Positions 29,401 to 37,988 of a DNA stretch of 38,483 nucleotides are shown here, in pieces. A program made the translations under genes and the position numbers. Under the pieces are notes generated by a model. It saw nothing but the letters and a program-made list of their open reading frames with translations. It was not told the origin of the DNA and did not search any database. Origin of the DNA: a virus; the IMG/VR virus record IMGVR_UViG_3300042938_000893, positions 1 through 38,483 of that record, one strand, 5' to 3'. How positions within the stretch are numbered: the stretch's first letter is position 1; each line of letters opens with the position of its first letter.

Positions 29401-32400
29401 CTCCGCGAGTTTGCGCTTTGCAGCACCTGGGCGACCAACATTGTAGAGTGCCTCACCTGAGATCGCTTGAGCACGCTTCAACGCCATCATGCCAATCTTG
29501 AGCTTGGCATCAGGTGATCCCTCAAATAGCGGACGCAGTGACTGTTCTATTCGTCCGGTGAAGTCTGATCGGGAGATTGAGAAAGTTGGGCTAGTCGAAG
29601 AATATCTTCCCCGTCCTGTGCCAACAGAAGCGAGTCCATCACCTCCGCGAGTAATGTTTCCAATTCGTTTGGTGAGTTGGTTTCCAGTGAGTCCATTTTT
29701 GAGTTCTTTCCTTGTTAGCGGTTTTGATTCCAGTTTCTTTAAATAGGCACCGTAGCTTTCGGGCGTTTCACCTGACTTCACAATCGAATAAGCCCAGAGC
29801 GCGGCTTGAACCTGCGATGGACTCCATCCGATTTCATTGGCTATCTTTGTGAGTATCTTCTCAGCCTTATCATATTGAGACTTGCTTGGAGTGTCCACAC
29901 CGAAAAGCAATCTTGCGATGTGCCGGTCAACGACCACTCTCGACAAATCACCTTCATTGGCAGCAGTGTAGTTTGCAATCTTGCGACCATTGGCAACAAG
30001 GTTATTTTTGACCGCATTGAGATTTGAAATCACCGCTGGCAGATAACCGCTCTTCTCTTCACCTCGCAGCTTCCCGTCAAATTCTTCGCCGCGCATCAGT
30101 TGCCCGAATGCTTTCAATGCCAGTCCGACATTTGCCTTCACACTTGAGGCTTGAGACGTGACCGACAAGATCTTCTGGAACAACTCAGCCGAGTCGCCAA
30201 AGAATTCATCAAGAGTCTCTTTGTGCTCAGAATACCAGTCCTTCCACGAGGCTTGAGCAAGAGCAGCATCAGTGAGTGCTTTTTTAGTGAGCAGGACACG
30301 CAGGGAGTTCTTGCGATTAGCCTTCTCCATTGAGAAGGTTGTGCCTTCAAACTCTGGAGTCTCACCATTTGCCCACTGTGTCAGCAGTCCATTCACCTTG
30401 CCCCACTTGCTTCCGTTCAACTGCATGGATGAGCGATTATTTGCATCATCTTCAAGGTCAACGTACGCACCATCAGCAGATGTCACGATTGATTTTAAAA
30501 CAGATGCTTGGGCCGAGGTAATCTTTGCGCGGCTGTGCATGGAAATCATACCGCTGTTTGCGTCGATCCTGACTGCGCCGAGACGTAGAAACCCAACCAT
30601 TCGCTCCCAATTCTCTTTGTAATCAGGCATGTCTTGCCACTCAATTTCTCGATGATCCATGCCGCGCTGATCCTTCATCCAGTCGCGAACACCTGCCTTG
30701 ATTCGGAATACGCCATCTTCGCCACGTTGGTAGTCTCCAACCTGTGACTTGCCAGAAAAGTCCAGCATCGTCCCATCTGGCAGGACGTATCCTGCCTCAT
30801 AGATTGAGCGAGTTACTCCGTGGTTCTTTTTGACTTCGGCAAAGATGTCAGCAGCAGGTTTCCCATTGATGGATGGCGCGACCTTGTTTTCTGGCGTGAT
30901 GCGCTCTTCTTCTAAGACAGGTGAGATGGAGAAGGTTTGGCCTTCCTGTAGACGGTTAGCCTCAATTTTTGCAAGTATCGCATCACGCTCTTTGGCGGTA
31001 AGACCTAAAGCCGCTAACCGTGCTGCATTAGCGGCTGCAAGCTCGGCAACAATGGAATCACCGCCTCTGGGAATTGATCCTCGATATCCTCCAACATTCC
31101 CTGAAGCACCGGCACCGTCAGTTCCGCCTGACTCGTATTGAGCATTGCCGCCAGCAGGTTTTCCTGATTTTGCCCTAGCATTGCTAATCTCTCCTCTGGC
31201 CATGCTTCCCGCATCCTCTCCTTCAAGTCTTTCGGGAGAGGCGGAAATTTGATTTGTGTTGAGTCCTTCATACTTCATTACTAACTCCGTTGGCTTTGGA
31301 TGTCTAGCTTTATCCCAACCCATTGAAGTCCAATCCGCCTCTTGGTTCTCGTTAGCCGCAGAAGAAATTTCTGACTCAGATTCAATTTTCCAACCGTGAT
31401 TAGCAAACAGGGAAGCAAGAACTCCAGAAGGCTTTTTATCAGTAATGACGTTGGTTATTTTGGTAATGTTTGCGCCTTCTGATAATGCCTTATGCATCAT
31501 CACATTCATTGCGCCTTTCAATGCAAGTTCGTTTGAGATTGCGTTGAACATTTCCATTGTTCCGTCTGCGTTCTTTTTGATCGCAAAGAAAATGGCAAAC
31601 TTGGGCAATCTGTAAATTTTTAAAGTTTTACTTTTGAGCGCCGCATTAATTTCAGACTCTGTCATTGACACCAAATTGGATGTCGCCACAGAATTATTTA
31701 CTGCACGTATATAGTCTGCAATGTTTTTTGCCTTAGCCTTTTGAGCTACTTCCCATTGATCATTTAAAGCAGAAATCATCATCAATGCACGATTTCGAGG
31801 AATGCTAAGTTTCTGCACATCGTTAATCGCATTGAAGACTTTTGGAGTCAATTTCTGCAACTTCACACTCTCTGGAAGCTTTGCTTGCATGAGATAGGTT
31901 GGACTGCTTTTTGGTGAAGCCTCCTTCATCTCCCTGACCATATCAGGGAAAGCTACATTCATTGGCACTGGTTGACGCAGGTGCGTTACGATTTCACCTG
32001 GGAGAACTGTGTCATATGATAAGTGCTCAGGCACTCCAAAGTCTGATGCATTCAACGTGTTGTCACGCAGGCCAGTGCGTAGCCGAGTAACATCAACCTT
32101 GATCACATTAAGCATACTGCCTCCAGTGATCATGTCATATGAATCATCGCGACCCTGTCTGATCGCAGTTTCAACATCAGGCAAACCAAGAGCAACTCCA
32201 TCTTGCTTCTTCAGCCGATTCATAACGTCTGCGCGTTCTGGATAAATCAGCGTCTTGACATAGTCTTCCATCTCCTGAGCAGTCCATTGCTCTGGGAAAT
32301 TCATCAGACGATTCTCGGTTGGTTCTTCTGGCTTTTTTGGTTCTTCGTATTTATCAAGAGGTCTGAGTGGTTTATACTTTTTCCCAGCTTGATCTGCTTT

Positions 32401-35400
32401 TTCTTTTCTGACTGCCTCAAGTGCGCTGCGATCTTCTGCTTTTTCTAAATACTTGGCTTTTGATTTTTCCTTCTTTTCTTCCCAACTAGGCAAGGTTTCT
32501 TCATTGTATTTTTTAATAGCTTCATTGAGAGCATTCTGACCTGTTGCTCTCATCATTTTAGCAAGAGCAAGCTTCTGCGCGTCTGTTGGGTTTGAGTTCT
32601 CAACCGCATGCATGAATGACATGAACATATTGTTGTTACTCTGGTGAGCATCTTGACTCATCGCGAATACAGCAACCAATGCCCACTCATGACCATCAGT
32701 GTCTTTCCACACTCCACCACGCTTGTCTAGGTATCCAAGAATGCCGGCAATGGCACCACGCGCAGATCGCCATGCTACGTCAGTACCGTAGTGCAGAAGC
32801 GGATGAATCGGCCCACCTTCCCATGGCACACCAACTCCAGTGCCGCCAGCCATAAGATCTGCCATGATTGGCAGGATTACTCGGTTTAGATATTCGCGAC
32901 CTATTGTGGATGAGATGCCCAACCTGTCAGCAAGGTCGTTTGCTGCCTCTTTTGTATAAGTGCCAAGAGAGAACGAAGTCTGCCCTTCGTCAAAAGGCTG
33001 TGCGCTACCCATGCTGAAATTGATGTCTGGCGATGCTTGGTTAAACCGTTGGCTGAGAGGGATGACTTGGCCGGACTCGTCGTAGGTTATTGGGCCGGCG
33101 GATTTTGAAGTTCTCGCCAGAACCATGTCTTTGCCTTTTTTAACAAAGCCGAGTGACTCGTAGTAACTTTCTTGACTACCTCCTAGCGGCGTAAGTCTGA
33201 GGTCAAACAAATCCGAGATTCCTATCAAAACATCCGCAACAGTCCGTTTTGGCGCTGTTTTATTCTCAATCCATGAAATGTAAAGTTCCCCATTTTTCAC
33301 CTCGTCCGTTACAATTTCAAAACCATAAGGATCTCCCTCAGTTGTTAATGAATCCCCCTCACGCAATACCGCAGCAAAATCATTTACAATCTTTCCAATG
33401 CGAGGGCCATGCTTCGCTAAAATAGCCGCCTCGTCCACCATGCGCTGGGCCTTCGCCAAGTCGCCCGCCTTAGCAGCAGCGAGATACTCAGCGTCTTGCT
33501 CTGGCGAGACACGTCCCATCGACATCGTCACGCCGGCATCCGCAGCAATGCCAGCAGCAGTGTCAACAACGGCATCTGCGTTGCGGTTGGATACATTCAG
33601 ACCAACGCTCTTTTCAAGCGCAGCGACGAAGTCCTGGTTGAGTCCGTTCGCATCGTGGATCGCTTTCAATTGAGCAGCGCGATAGAGAATGTTGAGCGTC
33701 TTCTCACCGACGAGATCTATGGCATCCTTCAATTCCATGCCAGCAATGCTTGACTGGAGACTGCCAAGGTAAAGATTGAGCGGCATGTCCGAAGTGAAGG
33801 TCGGACGCTCAACGGCCTTGGCTGTCTGCACGTAATACGACTTCGCAATGTGCGAGAATGCTTCAATGATTTCCATATTGGAAACCTGATTGTCGTCGCC
33901 GGTAGCGATGAGAGGCATGTGCCTCTGCCCCATCTGCATCGCCCTCTCTTTCATCTTCGCTTCGACATCTCTGATTTGCAGAATCAGTTTTGTGCGGCTC
34001 GTCGGATCACTCATTAAACGCTTCACTCCGACTTCTGCGCTTTCCTCGATGAGGTCGAGAAGACTGCCTCCTTTGTAAAGCGTGATGACTCCAACAGAGA
34101 TTCCTTCGCGTTGCTCTATTGAGTTAGTGCCGAGGATCCGGTAGTTCTTATTGTCGTTTGCTTCAGACTCGAGGGTTGCATTGTCGAGCGATACATCTTC
34201 AACTGCTCCATCAATTTGGCCTGTCAGCTTGATGCGCTCTTCGACTTGTGCGGTAGTCGATGGGAACAACTCGGTGAACTGTTTGGTGAACATGTCGTAG
34301 TCCATCATCAAGGCAACATCAAGACCCTGCTTTTCCTCCAAGGTATTAACCATTGATGTAAGGAATTCCTGCTCTGCTTTTCTGATGGTGATTCGACTGT
34401 TTTTCAGATATCGCATCCATGCTTCATTCGCTTCACTGAGTGAATCAAATTGTGCGCTGACTCCCTGATCAATGATATTGCCTTTGCCATCCTTCAGAAT
34501 AGGAGTCGTAAACTGGTACTTGCCATTGCCAATGTTTGCTGGAGTTCCAAGGCCAAAGTCCTGTCTGGCTTTGTTATGCCATTCAAGTGCCGCTGATTCT
34601 CTGATGTTGATTTTTCTTTTAGCTTCCTTGATCTGCTCTGGCGTTGCTTTGTTGCCTTTGTCGAAACCTTTGCGGAACAATTTATCGACTTCAGTGTAGT
34701 TGCCCTTCAAACCTTCAACTGTGATCTGGTTGGCTAAGTCAGGAGCAATGCCTGATTTTACCATATAGTCAGGCGATGTTATCAATGCGCGTGAATTCTT
34801 CACGTCTGCAATGGAGATTCTGCCTGCCATGAGGAATGACACGATCAGTGCCGGCCCAAATGTCTGCTCTGCAATGTCCGAGATCTTCGGCATGCGCTCA
34901 TCCCAGTCAGCTTTCGAGATTCCGCTTTCGATTGACCATGCAGATTGCCACTCAGAAAGCAGATCTTGGGTGAGCAAAGGTGTCGCAGTCTGCATGACCT
35001 CTTCAGAGATCTCGGTCGCCGTTCCGATTACAGTGCGCGTTGCAACGCGAATTGCTGCGCTCTTGACGCTTGTTGTTGCAGCTTTGAGCCATTTGTCGAT
35101 GAACGGGATCTTGATCTTTCCCAGCGGCAAAGCATTTGAGATGAATTCCTGCGTTGCCATAAACGGTGCCGAAATAGCACCAACAACCTCTGCGTTCTCA
35201 AATGACACTCCTGCGTTTACTGCCTCAATAGTTGCCTCATCCCTGAACTGACCTGTCATGATAGCAATCGACGCAGGGCTACTAATGAATGTCGCTGCCA
35301 GCAACGGAGTCATGCGTGCGACTCCAATGCCGGTTTCTTCCCACCAATTATTGCCGGCGATAGGATTGATTTTGCTGTGTGCCATCATCTTTACTTGGCC

Positions 35401-36405
35401 GGCTAAGACTTGGAGTTCTCGACGATTTTTGGCAACATCTACAATTCCCTGCATCTCAGGGATGTTTTGATACAATGAAATTGCTTGTGATGTCAGCATC
35501 GACTCAGCCAATGACGCAGTGCCAGTGACTCCTTTTTCTATTTCGCGCTCCATTGATATCGCGATTTTTTCCAAGTAAGCTTTCTTTTCTTTTGGATCCG
35601 CTGAACCCGCTTCACCAATGGCATTGATTACCAGCAACCGCTCTTTTGGCGGCAGCGAAAGCAAACTCTCAGCTATCTTGCTGAATGCATCATTAGCGTT
35701 CTCTTGGACTTCAAACTCTTTACCAAAGACAAGACTGTCGGTAAGTTTGTTAAATGTGTTTGAAGGCGTTTGATCAAGGCTTTGAATAGTCTTCGCCGCT
35801 TGATCAATGATTGTTCGGTATGGCGCAAGTCTCTGCGTGTATTCAAGGTGTAGATCACCAATCGACTGGTGATAGTCTTTCATACGTCCAGCTACTGGTG
35901 AGCCGGTTAATCCAACATTGAATTCATTGATTGCACTGTCTGCGGTGAAATCTCGTGCCGCTGCGCTAAAGGCCAGGTTGTGAGCATTGTCTTGTGCTTT
36001 GTAGTCTTCGCTCACGAGTTGGTAGAACTCGTCATCAGTGACGGTCTTCTTTGGCGACTTAAAGAACTGCTGCGCGTAAGTGTCCTGATAGACGGGCAAT
36101 GTCAGATTGAAATGATCAATGGGCTTTTGTTCACGCCTCGCAAGCCAGGCAACATTTGCTGCGCCTTTTTTGATGGTCGCGATTTCTTCAGGTGAAGTGC
36201 CATAACCGGCCATGACGTTGTCATCAATCTTAACGCCTTCAATTGATGGTGATGTGAATGCCTTTTTGATGCTTTTATCTACCTTCAGATCTTCAGCTTG
36301 GAAGTATTCATCAAGAGCGGTTGCCATCTTGAACTTCTCACCATCAGGAACCGATGGATCTTCAATGCCTAATGCAAATTCCTTGGCTTTTGTTTCGTCG
36401 ATCAT
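26488..36405 (-). CDS. Giant polyvalent internal virion protein (gp16-position)
   Basis: A 3305-residue protein from the ATG at 36405, about 26 percent of the genome, in the position of T7 gp16 (1318 residues). Visible parts: a small-residue hydrophobic segment at about 350-385 (GVARMTPLLAATFISSPASI) followed by 'TEISEEVMQ'; GNAT-like segments near 1070-1090 (YYESLGFVKKG) and 1590-1700; charged Lys/Glu/Pro linkers near 1300; several LPD-like regions; and a C-terminal third typical of large polyvalent proteins, ending in a hydrophobic LPD38-like region at about 3090-3290 (VFNLLSMFSSDPRQK). Linkers carry a repeated F-S-[MIL] motif. It is probably packed in the head, ejected first and used in the envelope or cytoplasm. 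No lytic transglycosylase motif is seen at the N-terminus. Confidence 0.75.
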   Translation of the reverse strand: MIDETKAKEFALGIEDPSVPDGEKFKMATALDEYFQAEDLKVDKSIKKAFTSPSIEGVKIDDNVMAGYGTSPEEIATIKKGAANVAWLARREQKPIDHFNLTLPVYQDTYAQQFFKSPKKTVTDDEFYQLVSEDYKAQDNAHNLAFSAAARDFTADSAINEFNVGLTGSPVAGRMKDYHQSIGDLHLEYTQRLAPYRTIIDQAAKTIQSLDQTPSNTFNKLTDSLVFGKEFEVQENANDAFSKIAESLLSLPPKERLLVINAIGEAGSADPKEKKAYLEKIAISMEREIEKGVTGTASLAESMLTSQAISLYQNIPEMQGIVDVAKNRRELQVLAGQVKMMAHSKINPIAGNNWWEETGIGVARMTPLLAATFISSPASIAIMTGQFRDEATIEAVNAGVSFENAEVVGAISAPFMATQEFISNALPLGKIKIPFIDKWLKAATTSVKSAAIRVATRTVIGTATEISEEVMQTATPLLTQDLLSEWQSAWSIESGISKADWDERMPKISDIAEQTFGPALIVSFLMAGRISIADVKNSRALITSPDYMVKSGIAPDLANQITVEGLKGNYTEVDKLFRKGFDKGNKATPEQIKEAKRKINIRESAALEWHNKARQDFGLGTPANIGNGKYQFTTPILKDGKGNIIDQGVSAQFDSLSEANEAWMRYLKNSRITIRKAEQEFLTSMVNTLEEKQGLDVALMMDYDMFTKQFTELFPSTTAQVEERIKLTGQIDGAVEDVSLDNATLESEANDNKNYRILGTNSIEQREGISVGVITLYKGGSLLDLIEESAEVGVKRLMSDPTSRTKLILQIRDVEAKMKERAMQMGQRHMPLIATGDDNQVSNMEIIEAFSHIAKSYYVQTAKAVERPTFTSDMPLNLYLGSLQSSIAGMELKDAIDLVGEKTLNILYRAAQLKAIHDANGLNQDFVAALEKSVGLNVSNRNADAVVDTAAGIAADAGVTMSMGRVSPEQDAEYLAAAKAGDLAKAQRMVDEAAILAKHGPRIGKIVNDFAAVLREGDSLTTEGDPYGFEIVTDEVKNGELYISWIENKTAPKRTVADVLIGISDLFDLRLTPLGGSQESYYESLGFVKKGKDMVLARTSKSAGPITYDESGQVIPLSQRFNQASPDINFSMGSAQPFDEGQTSFSLGTYTKEAANDLADRLGISSTIGREYLNRVILPIMADLMAGGTGVGVPWEGGPIHPLLHYGTDVAWRSARGAIAGILGYLDKRGGVWKDTDGHEWALVAVFAMSQDAHQSNNNMFMSFMHAVENSNPTDAQKLALAKMMRATGQNALNEAIKKYNEETLPSWEEKKEKSKAKYLEKAEDRSALEAVRKEKADQAGKKYKPLRPLDKYEEPKKPEEPTENRLMNFPEQWTAQEMEDYVKTLIYPERADVMNRLKKQDGVALGLPDVETAIRQGRDDSYDMITGGSMLNVIKVDVTRLRTGLRDNTLNASDFGVPEHLSYDTVLPGEIVTHLRQPVPMNVAFPDMVREMKEASPKSSPTYLMQAKLPESVKLQKLTPKVFNAINDVQKLSIPRNRALMMISALNDQWEVAQKAKAKNIADYIRAVNNSVATSNLVSMTESEINAALKSKTLKIYRLPKFAIFFAIKKNADGTMEMFNAISNELALKGAMNVMMHKALSEGANITKITNVITDKKPSGVLASLFANHGWKIESESEISSAANENQEADWTSMGWDKARHPKPTELVMKYEGLNTNQISASPERLEGEDAGSMARGEISNARAKSGKPAGGNAQYESGGTDGAGASGNVGGYRGSIPRGGDSIVAELAAANAARLAALGLTAKERDAILAKIEANRLQEGQTFSISPVLEEERITPENKVAPSINGKPAADIFAEVKKNHGVTRSIYEAGYVLPDGTMLDFSGKSQVGDYQRGEDGVFRIKAGVRDWMKDQRGMDHREIEWQDMPDYKENWERMVGFLRLGAVRIDANSGMISMHSRAKITSAQASVLKSIVTSADGAYVDLEDDANNRSSMQLNGSKWGKVNGLLTQWANGETPEFEGTTFSMEKANRKNSLRVLLTKKALTDAALAQASWKDWYSEHKETLDEFFGDSAELFQKILSVTSQASSVKANVGLALKAFGQLMRGEEFDGKLRGEEKSGYLPAVISNLNAVKNNLVANGRKIANYTAANEGDLSRVVVDRHIARLLFGVDTPSKSQYDKAEKILTKIANEIGWSPSQVQAALWAYSIVKSGETPESYGAYLKKLESKPLTRKELKNGLTGNQLTKRIGNITRGGDGLASVGTGRGRYSSTSPTFSISRSDFTGRIEQSLRPLFEGSPDAKLKIGMMALKRAQAISGEALYNVGRPGAAKRKLAEMEASRIAKLGKVTDKTPDWVKKSLEKETTPEQAKAAMLKDKLNGWIQLHDAIVSSMPTEIRGTIGSISTLVKLSSDEARLKFIEERIPKMEKAVERYLKKEYGERIDKMLESAAVKGKAGEIPKSKFIVTVQDELNTIIDMASLSADDTVKEAARYEAEIISAQTAEDAADSFAKSQLLEVFGDLYGKQTTAEEMDVAHEYLKDLMTQGRNARKIIDEARAAEIAKMVEQAKADAFAGAANAATVQAGKDKGKGTTKGIMKGLLREGGSHRFMLSSIFGRSNKTADVFDERMILGVNAFETTQAARKKSLRDFMRALYGTKSKIKLDKELEKLETKVERSRVTYLSGEIRESDTKTVEEVAKIIKSPSTFGYSAEEAKLWEDEMDAWSNLPNARKRNLTIDRIKTLGTRIEIPLSQMEAVYMAMALRQPGILDQQSVHGYDHVTQTELEAFMSDDAKNWLAWFGAEYSAEYDTANEVFMKLFHTRMPQIQFYAPLLKNHQGNQASLDPLNSGVVSQSVNPGAVKSRRGRTSSLRIESALAVYQAHFVQMDYWVHMAEYLRDTQAVMLNADVQNAIKSGHGAEAMQTLSSWIQLEMSRGVGKGALVMHSSKLMRNLKSGVAMKALAFNIGTSIKTLSSVFYSLGEIPITRWPAAFTRGVEHWGKMWDTNIIQNRLELGGTPEIRHILANAGKSKNSILRLVENALVYGSVPTQYADAVLTSYSAAMVYGDRFAQAKDAGAGDDAAHKYAAREMEIAVSRTAQPNDWSGRSLIENDVSGVFNLLSMFSSDPRQKLGLVGEAVMKWKRGGATNEEAMRKVLAYWVIPGLMFQVANAVTRSLFKDDDKEWELDNFIRAAIVGPLQGLFLLGAAAEFFIASAVAAATEKLTGEKQDAPRNWRSSINPMVDMSDQFLQSIKKLPENMENEDYLGGAWQIMKAGGAMVTPFSPAGSAPGIADRVFKDTSTLFYGKED

Positions 36406-36425
36406 TTGGATTCAGTCGGATTGTT

Positions 36426-37985
36426 TTATTTTTTCTGCTCGCTGAGAATGCTTTGAACTCGTGATTGAGTGTTCTCCCAATTTACTCTTGGCAGAAGTGG
36501 ATTCACTGACCCTGCACCTGATAGTTTTAAAATACTCTTGAACGAAGAATTCATTAACTTTTTCAATGACTCAAAGTTTTGCTGCTCCTTTGGCAATTTG
36601 TTGAATTCATCTTTAATTTGAGATTCAAGAGTTTGTTGAGCCATTAAGGCTTTTACTCTTTTTGGTGAGTCCTTGTCATTTTTCTCATCACCAAGATCAC
36701 CGAAGTGTCCGCTGCGATAAAGCTCATTGAATATGGTGTGTGTCTCAGATGAGAATTCAGAGAATCCAGTTGGCTTGCCGTCTTTGATTCTCTTTTCAAA
36801 TTCAAATTTAAGACCATCAGCCATATCAGGGCGATATTTCCTCATGCTTGAAATTGATTTGGCGATCTGCGCTCTGGTGGCACTGTCGATATCTGTTTCA
36901 GAATCGTAATTCTTAATCAATGCCATTGTGTCTTGATTGAGCTTTAACGCCTGATCTTCACTCGATGGGCCAGGGTTTCTAAACATCTTCTCAATCTCTA
37001 ATTGCTGAGAAGGATCACTCCATTTGAAAAGAGGTTTTGCCTCTTCAAAGGTTTTGACTTGCCCATCAATTGCAAGATTAACAATAGCTTCCGACTCTGA
37101 ACTCTGAAACCTTTTCAGTGTGTTTTGGGATTGAACAATCAAAGAGGCGCGATCATCAGGATTTAACCATGAGAGATAGTTTTTATCGCTCTGCAATTTG
37201 TTGGCATTGCCAATTGGATCTTGGTTTCTTTGTTCAGAATCAATAGCCAATTGCTTTTGCTTATCAGCAGAATCCTTGATGAGTTTATAGTTTTCTTCAG
37301 AAATGTGATTATTGGCAAACATTTCATTCGCCATTGCATCGATCCGATCAGCTGCATCAGCGGTTCCTTCTTTTCTTAACGATCCAACTGTATTGCTAAA
37401 ATCGTTCAAGATTTGTGTTCGTTTTGATTCATTCATATCGTTGCGAAGTCGTTCAATTTGCCAAGATGGAAGAATTGCTTCCGCAGCAGTTATCGCAGAC
37501 TGTCCAGCATCCCATTGTCTTGCTGATTTTGCTGAATCGATGGCAGATAACACCTTGTTTTCAGACTGCTTAAACACATCAGCCTGCACACGAATCGCTC
37601 CATTGGTGCTCCAGTTGGACAGTTTGCTTTCAAGATGCAATCTAGCCTCTGGCGTGAGTGCCATCGTCTTCACATCCTCACCAACCTTGCTTGAGATCTC
37701 GCTCCATTTCTTGCTCCAATTGGCATCGTCATTCATTCCTTCAGGCGACTGCTGATAAGTGATGAAATCCTTGTGAGCCTTGTCCATCGACAGAGTGGCA
37801 GCAGTGACATTTGTGATGTCATCAGCCTTCTTCTTCATCTCAAGCATCTTGAACCCAGCTTGGCCGATATTCATCAAGCCTTCACCGAGTGCCGCATTGG
37901 TTACGGCTGGAAGATCCGGTGTCTTGATCGTCGCGTTGCCCGTAGCCTGCAGCGTTGGGCTTTGTAGAATTGGAATGCGTGCCAT
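36426..37985 (-). CDS. Internal virion (core) protein, gp15-position
   Basis: A 519-residue, mostly helical protein, rich in Gln, Ser, Lys and Asp, starting MARIPILQSPTLQATGNA. The first 60 residues are a Pro-containing tail and a helix; the rest is long helices (for example ARLHLESKLSNWSTNGAIRV) without membrane spans. T7 gp15 is 747 residues, also helical. It starts 3 bases after the gp14-like stop and ends 20 bases before the giant gene, so the three likely form the ejected core channel. It was called by position and composition only. Confidence 0.66.
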   Translation of the reverse strand: MARIPILQSPTLQATGNATIKTPDLPAVTNAALGEGLMNIGQAGFKMLEMKKKADDITNVTAATLSMDKAHKDFITYQQSPEGMNDDANWSKKWSEISSKVGEDVKTMALTPEARLHLESKLSNWSTNGAIRVQADVFKQSENKVLSAIDSAKSARQWDAGQSAITAAEAILPSWQIERLRNDMNESKRTQILNDFSNTVGSLRKEGTADAADRIDAMANEMFANNHISEENYKLIKDSADKQKQLAIDSEQRNQDPIGNANKLQSDKNYLSWLNPDDRASLIVQSQNTLKRFQSSESEAIVNLAIDGQVKTFEEAKPLFKWSDPSQQLEIEKMFRNPGPSSEDQALKLNQDTMALIKNYDSETDIDSATRAQIAKSISSMRKYRPDMADGLKFEFEKRIKDGKPTGFSEFSSETHTIFNELYRSGHFGDLGDEKNDKDSPKRVKALMAQQTLESQIKDEFNKLPKEQQNFESLKKLMNSSFKSILKLSGAGSVNPLLPRVNWENTQSRVQSILSEQKK

Positions 37986-37988
37986 AAA

